Shown here: positions 38,993 through 48,238 of the stretch, piece after piece
Layout: each line of letters begins with the position of its first letter
How positions within the stretch are numbered: position 1 is the stretch's first letter
DNA from: Winogradskyella epiphytica
GTDB lineage: Bacteria; Bacteroidota; Bacteroidia; Flavobacteriales; Flavobacteriaceae
DNA: 59,598 bases
Direction: 5' to 3'
NCBI RefSeq assembly: GCF_003217215.1
Contig: NZ_QJTD01000008.1
Span: 1 to 59,598, forward strand
Translations under genes and position numbers: made by a program
Notes under the pieces: generated by a model
What the model saw: the letters and a program-made list of their open reading frames with translations, nothing else
What the model was told of the DNA's origin: nothing
The model's database searches: none

Positions 38993-39561
38993 TGAAGAAA
39001 GACCGAGCTGCTACCGAAGAAAAAATATACGAAAGCTTTTTAAGTCTTCTTGAAGAGAAAGGACCACAAGCTGTAGGGATCAACGCCATAGCTAAAAAGG
39101 CAGGTGTTTCAAAAGAACTTATCTATCGCTATTATGGCGGATTACAAGGCCTCCTACTCCACCTCGCCAAAAAAGGCGACTTCTTTAAGTCTATGCTATC
39201 ATTACATGATAAAGATTTAGCTACTGTAGAAGACTTAAAAGACTTTGCAAAAGCAGGAACTAAGGAACTTCGTGAAAATAAATTAACTCAAGAAATTCTG
39301 CGTTGGCAACTATTAGAAAATAATGAAGCTACTCACGACTTATTCAAGTATAGTAATAAAGAGATAGGAAAAATGTTCGCCATTTCGGAAAAGGACAGCT
39401 CCCTTAATCATGCTTTTCAATTGATGATTGGCGGTTATGTTTATTTTACCCTTTTATCTAAATTCAACAAAAAATTTATTACAACAGATTTAAGGTCTGA
39501 AGAATCTTGGGAGAACTTTGATAAAGCTATTGAGAAAACTATTGATTTATTTAATAAATAA
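38992..39561 (+). CDS. TetR-family transcriptional regulator
   Basis: A 189-residue TetR repressor. The N-terminal DNA-binding domain shows ALNAIAKKAGVSKELIYRYYGGLQGLL-like spacing (here VGINAIAKKAGVSKELIYRYY). The C-terminal part is a helical ligand-binding domain, expected to sense acyl-CoA. Divergent from the beta-oxidation operon and coupled to the transglutaminase-like gene. The two palindromes at 38153-38203 are likely targets. Confidence 0.85.
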   Translation: MKKDRAATEEKIYESFLSLLEEKGPQAVGINAIAKKAGVSKELIYRYYGGLQGLLLHLAKKGDFFKSMLSLHDKDLATVEDLKDFAKAGTKELRENKLTQEILRWQLLENNEATHDLFKYSNKEIGKMFAISEKDSSLNHAFQLMIGGYVYFTLLSKFNKKFITTDLRSEESWENFDKAIEKTIDLFNK

Positions 39562-39575
39562 AAAGTCTATTCTGA

Positions 39576-40016
39576 TTATAAAGTGATTGTTTTGAATCCA
39601 CTTTCCTGAAGCCCTAAAAAGTACACGAAGCCATCTGGAGTAAAAGCAATATAGTTATGATAATCTGTTTGCTTTAGTTCAAAGTGATTCATAGCAGCTT
39701 CACAAACCACCAAACGAATTCCAAATTTTTCACTAGTTTCTATGGAAGACTTAAGACTTTCATCTTTAGCTAAATCTTTAACCACAGGACCAATTAACAC
39801 CACTTGAAAGTCCAATTCAGAATGCTTGGCTTTTAGTCCTTTTCCTGTTCTGACAGCTGCCTGAAAATAACGCGAATTAGAAACAAGTATAGCGTACTTC
39901 CCATCCTTTTTTATTGAATTTTCTATTACAGAAATACTTAATGATTGCGCTGTAACTGGAGTGTACAATAGGGATCCTACGAAAACTAAAAGGATAATAA
40001 AAAACTGATTTTTCAT
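39576..40016 (-). CDS. Exported DsrE-like protein
   Basis: A 146-residue protein with a signal peptide (FFIILLVFVGSLLYTPVTAQ) and a DsrE/DsrF-like alpha/beta domain (KYAILVSNSRYFQAAVRTG, FQVVLIGPVVKDLAK, KFGIRLVVCEAAMNHF with a conserved-position Cys). The family is linked to sulfur relay; the role of an exported form is unknown. Convergent with tetR. Confidence 0.6.
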   Translation of the reverse strand: MKNQFFIILLVFVGSLLYTPVTAQSLSISVIENSIKKDGKYAILVSNSRYFQAAVRTGKGLKAKHSELDFQVVLIGPVVKDLAKDESLKSSIETSEKFGIRLVVCEAAMNHFELKQTDYHNYIAFTPDGFVYFLGLQESGFKTITL

Positions 40017-40350
40017 AATATTATTGATAAAATTTAATTTTTAAACATGGCCTCATTTACCATATCATCAAAGATAAGCCTTCAATAAGACAATTATTGT
40101 AACTTAAGTTACTCTCTACCACTTAACCTTTGTATTCACACCTACAACTGAATACTTAACTTATTTTTTCCTAACTCTTTTCAATTTAGACACCACTTTT
40201 CCAGAATAAAGATTCCGTTAGTTTAGCAGTTTAAACCCACCTGCCAGAAACTCTACCTAAATAGAATTCATAGATTTAGAAATAGCTCATTAATGAACCC
40301 TCTTGATTTTTATTATTAGTAAATTAGCGTTCAATTTTTTCTTTAGATAT
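40017..40350. other. Intergenic stretch without recognised genes
   Basis: Pyrimidine-rich, G-poor sequence between the DsrE-like gene and the SGNH-like lipoprotein. No ORF, stem-loop or promoter pair stands out. Confidence 0.4.
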
Positions 40351-41898
40351 ATGAAAACAGTAACAAGATTTTTTTTAAAACTAAACAATTTGACTTTATT
40401 CATACTAACGGCTTTGGTTTGTATGACTAGTTGTTCAACCGATGATACTTCTTCTGATATCACATCCGAAGAACCCGTTGAAGTTTCGCCCGACATCAAT
40501 GGAGATGGTCAATTAAATATTTTGGTTTTAGGAACCAGTGTTTCAATTGATCCTAATTCTGCTGGCTTTGCATCAAGTAGAATAGCCGCGGAATTGGAAA
40601 ATATTTTAAGTCAGGATACTTCCTTAAATTTAGAAGTCCATATTTCCTTTGAAGATATTTATAAAGAAAAAGTAATCACCTATGGATTAGGTCAGGCTGG
40701 AAACACTATGAATTCCTATCATTACGCGCATTCATTAACGCAGTATTACTATTGGCCAGACCAACAAACAGAACGATTAAAAAATTTAACTGGTGAAGCT
40801 GCTCATAAATGGGATTATGTGGTCATTGCTGCCGATCCGTATATTGTTGCAAAACTCCCTGGCTATTATGCCTTAGGTGTAAATAAAATTGCCGAAAAAG
40901 TCGCAGAAGGTGGTGCTCAACCACTATTATTAATGGTTTGGCCACAAGATGAGAGCTCGACTGCATCAATAGATTATTATGCAGAATTGACACAACGCAC
41001 AGCTGATGGAGCCAAAGTAACTGTTGAAACTGTTCCGGCGGGTCTAACATGGGACGCTTTACCTTCAACTAAAAAAGATGAAAGTATAGAACACCCAACA
41101 CCAAACGGAGCCTATGCAGCTGCTGCGTCTATTTACTCTAAGCTTCTCAATAAAACAGCCGCTAGTTCAGATTATCAATACGATGACGACATCGCTGAGA
41201 TTGCTTTAACAACTCAGGCCAATAGCATTGCATATACAGGAGAGCCATTATTTATGTCTCCATTTATTAGTTGTGAGATTGAGGATTCGGTATTGAATTA
41301 TAATCACACAGGCTCGAGCTCTGAAAACGGTATTTTAAATGGTCTACAATGGGTAATTTCTCAATCCTCTAGAACACTTCAAGCTAATGGACCTGCTCCA
41401 ATTAATTTCAATTACGGAAGAGCAAACACTAATTTTGAACCTAATAAGCGTTATCAAATAGATCCATCGCGATTCGATTTTTCCTTTGGATTCCCTATGC
41501 AAGATAATGGCAACCATGGTGATACTTCCATGCTGTATGGTTTAGACAAACGTGTAAATTCATATGAAAACGGCACCGATTTAGGAGCTGCTCTTTTTAT
41601 GATTAGAAACTCAGAACTACCTCATGCCCGAGCTATACCAATCCGTACCTTATACGCCCAACTTAAAGAGGCCATTCCATCACAATCTGCGTACAGCGAC
41701 AATTGGCATATGCATGGAAATTTAAACAAAGCCATTGGTGCTTATATGTACACTTTACTAACAGGTGATTGTGCTTTAGCTGATGAACCTTCCGATAGAG
41801 CATCTGACGAATGGAAAGCATGGAAAGCACACAAGATTGGCTATGAAACCGCTTATACTTTAATGACTTTAAACGGCAATGTTCCTGAATGTAATTAG
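40351..41898 (+). CDS. Lipoprotein with SGNH-hydrolase-like features
   Basis: A 515-residue lipoprotein; the start at 40351 gives a signal ending LVCMTSCSTDD (lipobox Cys). After an acidic linker, LNILVLGTSVSI resembles the SGNH block I strand, AGNTMNSYHYAHSL a middle block, and HPTPNGAYAAAASIYSKLL the final block V with its His, so a hydrolase-like fold is plausible. Block I reads GTSVS rather than GDS. The C-terminal ~200 residues are not recognised. Substrate unknown; probably exposed on the cell surface. Confidence 0.55.
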   Translation: MKTVTRFFLKLNNLTLFILTALVCMTSCSTDDTSSDITSEEPVEVSPDINGDGQLNILVLGTSVSIDPNSAGFASSRIAAELENILSQDTSLNLEVHISFEDIYKEKVITYGLGQAGNTMNSYHYAHSLTQYYYWPDQQTERLKNLTGEAAHKWDYVVIAADPYIVAKLPGYYALGVNKIAEKVAEGGAQPLLLMVWPQDESSTASIDYYAELTQRTADGAKVTVETVPAGLTWDALPSTKKDESIEHPTPNGAYAAAASIYSKLLNKTAASSDYQYDDDIAEIALTTQANSIAYTGEPLFMSPFISCEIEDSVLNYNHTGSSSENGILNGLQWVISQSSRTLQANGPAPINFNYGRANTNFEPNKRYQIDPSRFDFSFGFPMQDNGNHGDTSMLYGLDKRVNSYENGTDLGAALFMIRNSELPHARAIPIRTLYAQLKEAIPSQSAYSDNWHMHGNLNKAIGAYMYTLLTGDCALADEPSDRASDEWKAWKAHKIGYETAYTLMTLNGNVPECN

Positions 41899-41960
41899 TA
41901 ATTAGCTTTGGATACATATTGCAACAATGAACCCTATTACACCTATTAGACTGAACACTT

Positions 41961-42398
41961 ATGATACATTTAAATAAAATAGTTGCTGTATTAACGCTGA
42001 GAATGATCTTAGGATTCATCTTCTTAATGCAAGGCTTTGGAAAAGTCTTTACATGGGGAATGGACAATGTTATTAATGCCGATTTCTTTAATGGCACATT
42101 TAAGGATTTACTTCCAGACTATATTATAAGCGCTACCGCCTATTATACATCGTACATTGAACTGATTGGAGGTCTACTACTTGTATTAGGTTTTAAAACA
42201 AATTATGCGCTTTATGCCCTTGCTTCTGTTTCAATTATTGTAACTTTTGGTCATGGTTTAGCTGAGCCCATTTGGAATTTATCACATGTAATGCCTCGAA
42301 CTATCCTATTGGTAGCTTTATTATTACTACCTCAAGAATGGGATAAATTTTCTTTAGATCACCTAATAAAAAAGTCATCTAAGACAAATCAAAGTTAA
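41961..42398 (+). CDS. DoxX family membrane protein
   Basis: A 145-residue protein with four transmembrane helices. The start LTLRMILGFIFLMQGFGKVF is typical of DoxX, as is YTSYIELIGGLLLVLGFKTNYALYALASV. DoxX proteins are linked to thiosulfate and redox metabolism in some species. Function here not set. Confidence 0.8.
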   Translation: MIHLNKIVAVLTLRMILGFIFLMQGFGKVFTWGMDNVINADFFNGTFKDLLPDYIISATAYYTSYIELIGGLLLVLGFKTNYALYALASVSIIVTFGHGLAEPIWNLSHVMPRTILLVALLLLPQEWDKFSLDHLIKKSSKTNQS

Positions 42399-42455
42399 AC
42401 CTAGGATTAAAATATTTTCCTAATTCACAGAACATTAATTCAGAAAGACTAGAAG

Positions 42456-43511
42456 ATGAATAATTTTAAATTACACCTAGTTCTCATTGGCCTCTTATGT
42501 GTGTCGACTGTCTTTTCTCAGGAAGCCTTATCTAATTTTTCGGACGGTCCGTATGTTTTTATAGAAAACAATCAACTCATTGAGAAATCAATAGTATATG
42601 GCAAGGTTTCATCAAAAGTTTTAAAGAGCGCTGCTCACGATACTATTTTTACTCCACAAGCCGACACCTATAAGAATATTAAAAATGTAGTCGCGCTCAG
42701 TGATATTCACGGTCAGTATGATTTGGCAGTAAAACTATTAAAAAACAATAAAATTATAGATCATGAACTCAACTGGAGTTTTGGCAAGGGTCATTTGGTG
42801 ATTGTCGGTGATGTTTTTGACAGAGGTGATAAAGTAAATGACATGCTATGGTTGATTTATAATTTAGAAGCACAAGCAAAAAAAGCAGGTGGTCGTGTTC
42901 ATTTTTTATTAGGCAATCATGAATATATGGTTCTTCATAAGGATTTGCGATACATTCATGAAAAATATAGAATCACTTCTAAGTTACTTGACTTAAGCTA
43001 TGACGATTTATATGGCAAGAATACGGTTTTAGGCAGATGGTTAAGATCTAAACCTACTATAATTAAAATAAACAATGACGTCTTCGTTCATGGTGGTATT
43101 TCAAAAGATTTTTTAAGTAAAAATGAATTTAAAATTTCACAGTTGAACAATATCATGAGACAATCGCTTAGCCGATCCAAGGCAGAAATGAAATCAACTG
43201 ATTTTTACAAAATTTACTATGGTAGCAAAAGTTTGATATGGTATAGAGGTTATTTTCGAGATAATTTAAATGAATCGGAAATTTACGACCTACTTAAACA
43301 GGTGAATTCAGACCATATTGTTGTAGGACATTGTTCAAATAAAGAAGTCGTTCAGTTATACAACAACAAAATTTACGGAGTAGATTCAAGTATAAAGCGC
43401 GGGAAATATGGTGAAGTTTTATTTATTACAGACCATCGTTATTACAGAGGAACTTTAGACGGTAAAAAAATAGAATTCAAAAAAACGACGCCAAGCACTA
43501 TACTTGATTAG
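42456..43511 (+). CDS. Exported metallophosphoesterase (calcineurin-like)
   Basis: A 351-residue phosphoesterase with a signal peptide (HLVLIGLLCVSTVFSQ). Metal-binding blocks are VALSDIHGQYDLAVKLL (DxH), LVIVGDVFDRGD (GDxxDRG), VHFLLGNHEYM (GNHE), and later IVVGHCS and IYGVDSS. It resembles the Shewanella-like/bis(5'-nucleosyl)-tetraphosphatase and PPP-type phosphatases. Likely periplasmic Ser/Thr or nucleotide phosphatase. Confidence 0.85.
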   Translation: MNNFKLHLVLIGLLCVSTVFSQEALSNFSDGPYVFIENNQLIEKSIVYGKVSSKVLKSAAHDTIFTPQADTYKNIKNVVALSDIHGQYDLAVKLLKNNKIIDHELNWSFGKGHLVIVGDVFDRGDKVNDMLWLIYNLEAQAKKAGGRVHFLLGNHEYMVLHKDLRYIHEKYRITSKLLDLSYDDLYGKNTVLGRWLRSKPTIIKINNDVFVHGGISKDFLSKNEFKISQLNNIMRQSLSRSKAEMKSTDFYKIYYGSKSLIWYRGYFRDNLNESEIYDLLKQVNSDHIVVGHCSNKEVVQLYNNKIYGVDSSIKRGKYGEVLFITDHRYYRGTLDGKKIEFKKTTPSTILD

Positions 43512-43574
43512 ATGTTTCAATTCATTGATGATTTATAACATAATCGGTGATAAAAGTTTAAGAAAAATAGATAT

Positions 43575-43997
43575 ATGTATCAATTAAATTACCGCTCCAC
43601 ATCAAAAAATGATTTAAAGCCTCAAGATTTAGAAAATATTTTAGAAAGAGCAAATGCTGTGAATGCTTCACGAAATATATCAGGGTGTCTCATTTATTTT
43701 AATAACAGTTTTGTTCAAATTCTCGAAGGCGATAAAAAAGATGTTCTAGACGTATATCATAAAATAAAAATGGATAAAAGACATGATGAAGTGACTTTAT
43801 TATGGGAGAATCAGGTGGAGAATCGATTTTTTGAAGAATGGAATATGGCTTATTACCGTCCAGAAGATAAAGATGTAAAGCAATTTGTAAACAATTTATT
43901 ACTGCTTTCAGACCTTTCGGATAGATCTTCAAGTTCTCTACTAAGTTTCTGGGCAACGGTTCGGAAAATATTACGTACTGAGCCTATGAAAGCTTAA
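43575..43997 (+). CDS. BLUF-domain blue-light sensor
   Basis: A 140-residue stand-alone BLUF protein that would bind FAD. The key residues are in place: Tyr6 (QLNYRS), Asn34 (RNISGCLIY), Gln48 (FVQILEG), Trp89 and Met91 (EEWNMAYY). The short C-terminus has no output enzyme, so signalling must go through protein contact. The last 16 bases are duplicated in tandem. Confidence 0.88.
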   Translation: MYQLNYRSTSKNDLKPQDLENILERANAVNASRNISGCLIYFNNSFVQILEGDKKDVLDVYHKIKMDKRHDEVTLLWENQVENRFFEEWNMAYYRPEDKDVKQFVNNLLLLSDLSDRSSSSLLSFWATVRKILRTEPMKA

Positions 43998-44012
43998 GCC
44001 TATGAAAGCTTA
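43981..44012 (+). repeat. Tandem 16-bp duplication at the BLUF gene end
   Basis: AGCCTATGAAAGCTTA occurs twice in a row (43981-43996, 43997-44012), duplicating the last codons and stop region. A recent slippage or duplication. Confidence 0.95.
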
Positions 44013-44112
44013 AATGAGAAGATTTATCTTTTGGCATAGTACATCAATTATTTCAATCATTAATTCGAAATATATAAGAGCTTCAACCAATAATTAATTA
44101 AAACTATAAGTT

Positions 44113-44892
44113 TTGTGCTACGATATTAAAGCAAGTTTAGAGAGTCAGTTGAAAAGAGCAAAACGGAAAGGAGACCTTCAAACCGTTGAAGAAATCGAAG
44201 AAAATCTTATTCCTTTGACTGATCTTCCCATTCATCATATGTCTGGATTCAGTCATCCTGAACTATTAATTTACACCGATAGATCGCCAAATTTCCCTGA
44301 AGTAGCCACTTGGGGATTGGTTCCGCAGTGGGTTAAGAATGAAGAGCAGCTCAAAAAACAATGGAATAATACGCTTAATGCACGAGGCGAAACAATTTTT
44401 GAAAAACCCTCTTTTCGAAATTCAGCAAGAAATAATCGTTGTATCATCTATGTCGACGGATTTTACGAGCATCATCATTACAAAGGAAAAGTCTATCCTT
44501 TTTATATTTCTCATAAAGACGATGAACCTTTGGCTCTCGCAGGACTATGGAGTGAATGGAAAAACCCTGAAACGGGCGGTATATTAAATTCATTCAGCAT
44601 TGTGACTACTACAGGAAACTCATTAATGGCTAAGATTCATAATAGTCCTAAGTTAAAAGAACCAAGAATGCCTGTAATTCTACCTAAGGAATTAGAGGAT
44701 AAATGGCTTGATCCGGTTGAGGATGACTTAGACATCAAAAAGATTCAAGAGCTTATTCAACATTATCCCAAAGATCAGTTAAAAGCCCATACAGTTGCCA
44801 AATTAAGAGGCAAGGACTATAAGGGAAACGTTGAAGGGACTTCGGAAGAAGTAAAATACGAAGAGCTCGTGTTCAATGATGACCTTCATTAA
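44113..44892 (+). CDS. SRAP domain protein (HMCES/YedK type)
   Basis: A 259-residue SOS-response-associated peptidase. The family starts Met-Cys, and Cys2 must be freed to form a thiazolidine crosslink with abasic sites in single-stranded DNA. Here CYDI follows a TTG start codon (44113-44115) where ATG is normal. Other conserved parts are present: NTLNARGETIFEKPSFR, CIIYVDGFYEHHHY (Glu) and the His in MAKIHNSPKLKEPRMPVIL. Protects abasic sites during replication. Confidence 0.9.
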   Translation: MCYDIKASLESQLKRAKRKGDLQTVEEIEENLIPLTDLPIHHMSGFSHPELLIYTDRSPNFPEVATWGLVPQWVKNEEQLKKQWNNTLNARGETIFEKPSFRNSARNNRCIIYVDGFYEHHHYKGKVYPFYISHKDDEPLALAGLWSEWKNPETGGILNSFSIVTTTGNSLMAKIHNSPKLKEPRMPVILPKELEDKWLDPVEDDLDIKKIQELIQHYPKDQLKAHTVAKLRGKDYKGNVEGTSEEVKYEELVFNDDLH

Positions 44893-45091
44893 CCATAGAC
44901 CAATGCTATTTGGGGAAGACTATACTTTCATTGAAATTTTTATCCTTCAGCATAAAACATCTTAATTCATTAAAATTGAATTTTCCTTTATTCATTTGAA
45001 AATTTCCAGCGTTCATTGTTTTCCAGTTTCCTAATTGGTCGACGCTTTATACTATTGTGTAAATATTAATAGTCAACTAAAGCAAAAAACA

Positions 45092-45829
45092 ATGAAAAAA
45101 TTAAATCGAGAATTAGTCATTTTAAGAACATTTACCGTTTGTATCGTTGGATGTATGGTGTTTATGTCCATGCATGGTTTCAAAATAAAAGAAGACAGAA
45201 GCTTTGGAACAATTGATGTGGAACGCATTAATATTGTTGAAAAAGATGGAACTGTAAAGATGTTAATTACCAATGAAGCCCACTTCCCTACTAAAGGTGA
45301 TTCGATAAATAACACCGTTTATCACGAACGAAAAAAACGTGCTGGAATGTTATTTTTCAATGAAGACGGAAAAGAATGCGGCGGACTTATTTATGATGGC
45401 AAAAAGAATGAAAATGGTCATAGTTCTGGACTTTCATTAACTTATGATCAGTACGATGGTGATCAAGTTATGCAGCTTTTAACAACAGATACTAAGAGAG
45501 AAGGAAGGAGATTTGTTTCGAGCATGTTGGCTTTTAACGATCGTGCCGAAAATGAAACCCAAGAACTCACAAATCAAATTAATTTAGAGTTAGAAGCCAT
45601 AAAAGATCCTATGGAAAGAAGAAAAAAGTACATGGCTTATAAGGAACAAGGTTTAGTAGGTTCTACGCCGCGAATAATGCTTGGTAAAACAACAAGCCAG
45701 AACAATGGTTTATTTCTATTTGATGATAATGGCATGCCACGAGCACAATTTAGTATAAACAAAGACAATGAGGTTCAATTAGTGGTTTATAATGAAAAAG
45801 GTGAAATCACAAGTTCTTGGCCAAAATAA
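45092..45829 (+). CDS. Hypothetical protein with N-terminal membrane anchor
   Basis: A 245-residue protein starting at the ATG before KKLNRELVILRTFTVC; one hydrophobic helix (ILRTFTVCIVGCMVFMSM) then a polar domain (~45-245). The pattern ERINIVEKDGTVKMLITN, then GLIYDGKKNENG and a final LFLFDDNGMPRAQFSI is seen in a family of flavobacterial proteins without known function. The upstream gap 44893-45091 holds no gene. Confidence 0.6.
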   Translation: MKKLNRELVILRTFTVCIVGCMVFMSMHGFKIKEDRSFGTIDVERINIVEKDGTVKMLITNEAHFPTKGDSINNTVYHERKKRAGMLFFNEDGKECGGLIYDGKKNENGHSSGLSLTYDQYDGDQVMQLLTTDTKREGRRFVSSMLAFNDRAENETQELTNQINLELEAIKDPMERRKKYMAYKEQGLVGSTPRIMLGKTTSQNNGLFLFDDNGMPRAQFSINKDNEVQLVVYNEKGEITSSWPK

Positions 45830-45844
45830 ATCTTCAACAAATAC

Positions 45845-45883
45845 TATATCCATGAAATATTTCAGAATCATTTCATGGATATA
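45845..45883. promoter_or_regulatory. Perfect 14-bp inverted repeat upstream of the LytS-type gene
   Basis: TATATCCATGAAAT (45845-45858) and ATTTCATGGATATA (45870-45883) are exact complements around an 11-nt loop, 15 bp before the kinase ATG and 16 bp after the previous stop. No T tract follows, so it looks more like an operator or an mRNA hairpin than a terminator. Confidence 0.6.
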
Positions 45884-45898
45884 TGCTATTTTGCAGCA

Positions 45899-46945
45899 AT
45901 GAAAAGATTATTTAACTTTTTAAGAATAGATATTTACTTTACTGTCTTTATTTTTCTACTAAGTTACTTATTGGTAATAAATTCAAGAATAAAAACAGAT
46001 TTAAGTTTAGTAGAAATTCTTCGTCCAGATGCTCCTTTAGCTAAATTTGTTTCGGCATTTCTTATTCTGATTCTTATTAAACTCACTATTGATTATTTTC
46101 AAAAAAAGGAAGTTTTAGACGCTTATAAGGCAAGCACTTACTTCAAATATTTTGGCATTTCGTTTATCTTATTTCTCTTAATTTCTAATCTATTAGGTCT
46201 TTTTATTTCGACATTATTTAATACCATTTCAAGAAATTTCAATTCTCAAACTTTAGTCTTAACCCATCTTTCTCGAAGTATAGATTTCACTTTATATGGA
46301 GGTTTATATTTAGCCTATCTGTTTTTAATGGAGAATAACAATTATAAGGCCGAAATACGCAAATACGACAACGCCTTGTCTTCAAGTGTTATTCAACAAT
46401 TAAAATCGCAATTGAATCCGCATTTTTTATTTAATAATTTAAATACGCTAGATGAATTAATTTAGGAAGATAGTGCCAAGGCGAGTTCATTTTTACATCA
46501 TTTCTCAGAGCTCTATCGTTATTCTTTAGTGACGTCTGAAAAAAAATTAGTTCCGCTTAAAGATGAAATTGAATTTGTGAAAAATTATTTCGAATTAATG
46601 GAACAAAAGTATTTGGGAGACTACCATCTAACTATTGAAAACCACGATCCTCAGTTAGAAGTATTCGTTCCGCCATTTTGCTTACAATTATTGGTTGAAA
46701 ATGCCATTGAACACAATCTAGGTCGTGCTGAAAACCCTGTAGATATTAAAATCGAAATTACTAATAATATATCTGTTGTTAACAATAAGATTCCTAAAAA
46801 GCATAAGAAGAAAACTGGTGGTAGAGCATTAAAAAACCTTTCAACTCAATTCACTTTACTTAGTGGAACAGATATTATTATAGAAAATAATGACACAGAA
46901 TTTAAGGTTAAATTACCTTTTATAAATAGCAATAATGATATATAG
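45899..46945 (+). pseudogene. LytS-type sensor histidine kinase interrupted by an in-frame TAG
   Basis: A membrane kinase with four hydrophobic helices (residues ~12-150) and a His_kinase domain: IQQLKSQLNPHFLFNNLNTLDELI with the phospho-His in NPHFLFN. Codon 189 (46463-46465) is TAG, after which the same frame goes on as EDSAKASSFLHHFSELYRYSLV, LVPLKDEIEFVKNYFELM and an HATPase part with LQLLVENAIEHN to 46945. The TAG sits exactly where relatives have Glu, so a single base change is the likely cause. It overlaps the response regulator start by 11 bp. Either a recent null mutation or a sequence error. Confidence 0.85.
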
Positions 46946-47714
46946 AATTCTTATTATTGAAGACGAAGCTCCTGCTAGAAAAAAGTTAAAAAGGTATATT
47001 TCTGAAGTGTGCCCAACTTCTGAAATTGTTGCAGAACTAGACAATGTTGAAGACTGCAAACTATTTTTGAAGGATGCTCCTGAACTTGATCTCATTTTTT
47101 CCGATATAGAATTAAGAGATGGAAATGTTTTTGAAGTATATGACGATATTTCTTTAAACTGTCCTATAATTTTTGCCACTGCATATAATGACTTTCTAAT
47201 CCATGCTTTTGAAGCCAATGGGATTGAGTACTTATTAAAACCATTTTCCCTAGACCGATTTACCAAGGCTTGGGAAAAATTTATTCGTTTAGGAGGAAGT
47301 GGTTCTAAAAATAGTCAGCAGTTAATGGAAACCATTAGTCAGCTATTAAAACAATCGTCACCTGTTCCTGTTGGATACAAGGAACAATTCGCGATTAAAT
47401 CGGCCACAGAAACCTATTTTATTAAAACTGAAAACATCGTTTATTTTCAAGCAGACAAAGGTGTTGTATTTGCTTTTGATGATAAGAATAAGCGTCACAT
47501 AATGCCACAATCGACCTTGAAAGAAATCGAAGATTTTCTAGATCCGCAAAAGTTTTATAAGATCAATCGCAGTGAAATTGTTCAGAAATATTTTATTATA
47601 AAGATTAAAAGGTACAATAAAAATACGGTATCCATTTATTTAAACTCCGAACGAATCATTTTAAGAACAAGTCAGAATAAAACGAGTGATTTTAATTTAT
47701 GGATGGGTATATAA
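46935..47714 (+). CDS. LytTR-family response regulator
   Basis: A 259-residue regulator. The receiver domain shows IEDEAPA, phospho-acceptor Asp in LDLIFSDIEL, IFATAYND and LLKPF. The C-terminal LytTR DNA-binding domain (~140-259) has FAIKSATETYFIKTENIVYFQADKGVVFAF and FYKINRSEIV. It overlaps its cognate LytS-type kinase by 11 bp. With that kinase truncated, signalling may be lost or taken over by another donor. Confidence 0.92.
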   Translation: MIYRILIIEDEAPARKKLKRYISEVCPTSEIVAELDNVEDCKLFLKDAPELDLIFSDIELRDGNVFEVYDDISLNCPIIFATAYNDFLIHAFEANGIEYLLKPFSLDRFTKAWEKFIRLGGSGSKNSQQLMETISQLLKQSSPVPVGYKEQFAIKSATETYFIKTENIVYFQADKGVVFAFDDKNKRHIMPQSTLKEIEDFLDPQKFYKINRSEIVQKYFIIKIKRYNKNTVSIYLNSERIILRTSQNKTSDFNLWMGI

Positions 47715-47758
47715 TAAAATTCAACAGGGCTGGTCATAGTTTCAGAATACCTTCTGTT

Positions 47759-48145
47759 TTATTTCTTTTTATTCATATAGTCCTGCCATTTTATTAGGAT
47801 GTATTTATCAATATTTCGTTCTTTTTTCCTAAGATAACCATATTCATAAACGAATAAATAGACTTCACCTTTATAGTTTTTCCAATAGTGTGTAAAAAAA
47901 TCAGGATCAAAACCTTTACTTATTAAAATTTGGCCTCTTACCGTCGCTTTACCAGCTTTATTATAGCTTTTAAGAATTCTTCTGTTTTTTTTCAACTGTT
48001 TATCTACCTTTAGATAAAAACTAGGTGTTTCTTGAATTGACTTTTTGTAGTGAAAAGTACTTTTACAATAGGGATCACAGAATTTCTTATCTGATCGCCC
48101 TACTAGGATTTTACCACAAGCTTTGCATGTTTTGATATTTTCCAT
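47759..48145 (-). CDS. Small zinc-ribbon protein of unknown function
   Basis: A 128-residue basic protein with an N-terminal C-x2-C...C-x3-C zinc ribbon (CKACGKILVGRSDKKFCDPYC). The rest is Lys/Tyr-rich (HYWKNYKGEVYLFVYEYGYLRKKERN) and fits a common family in Bacteroidota with no known role. It is divergent from the recombinase, 93 bp apart, so they share a promoter region. A link to the array is possible but not shown. Confidence 0.7.
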   Translation of the reverse strand: MENIKTCKACGKILVGRSDKKFCDPYCKSTFHYKKSIQETPSFYLKVDKQLKKNRRILKSYNKAGKATVRGQILISKGFDPDFFTHYWKNYKGEVYLFVYEYGYLRKKERNIDKYILIKWQDYMNKKK

Positions 48146-48238
48146 TGATAGTTATACTTACCCGTTATTTATACGAATATTAAACGCTTATTACACCTTT
48201 AAGATACTAATATTCACTATTTTAAACAAAAACACATT

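Noticed and set aside
47759..48145. Zinc-ribbon protein as an excisionase of the array
   Set aside because: Its sequence is not excisionase-like and similar proteins occur widely without recombinases; adjacency alone is too weak.
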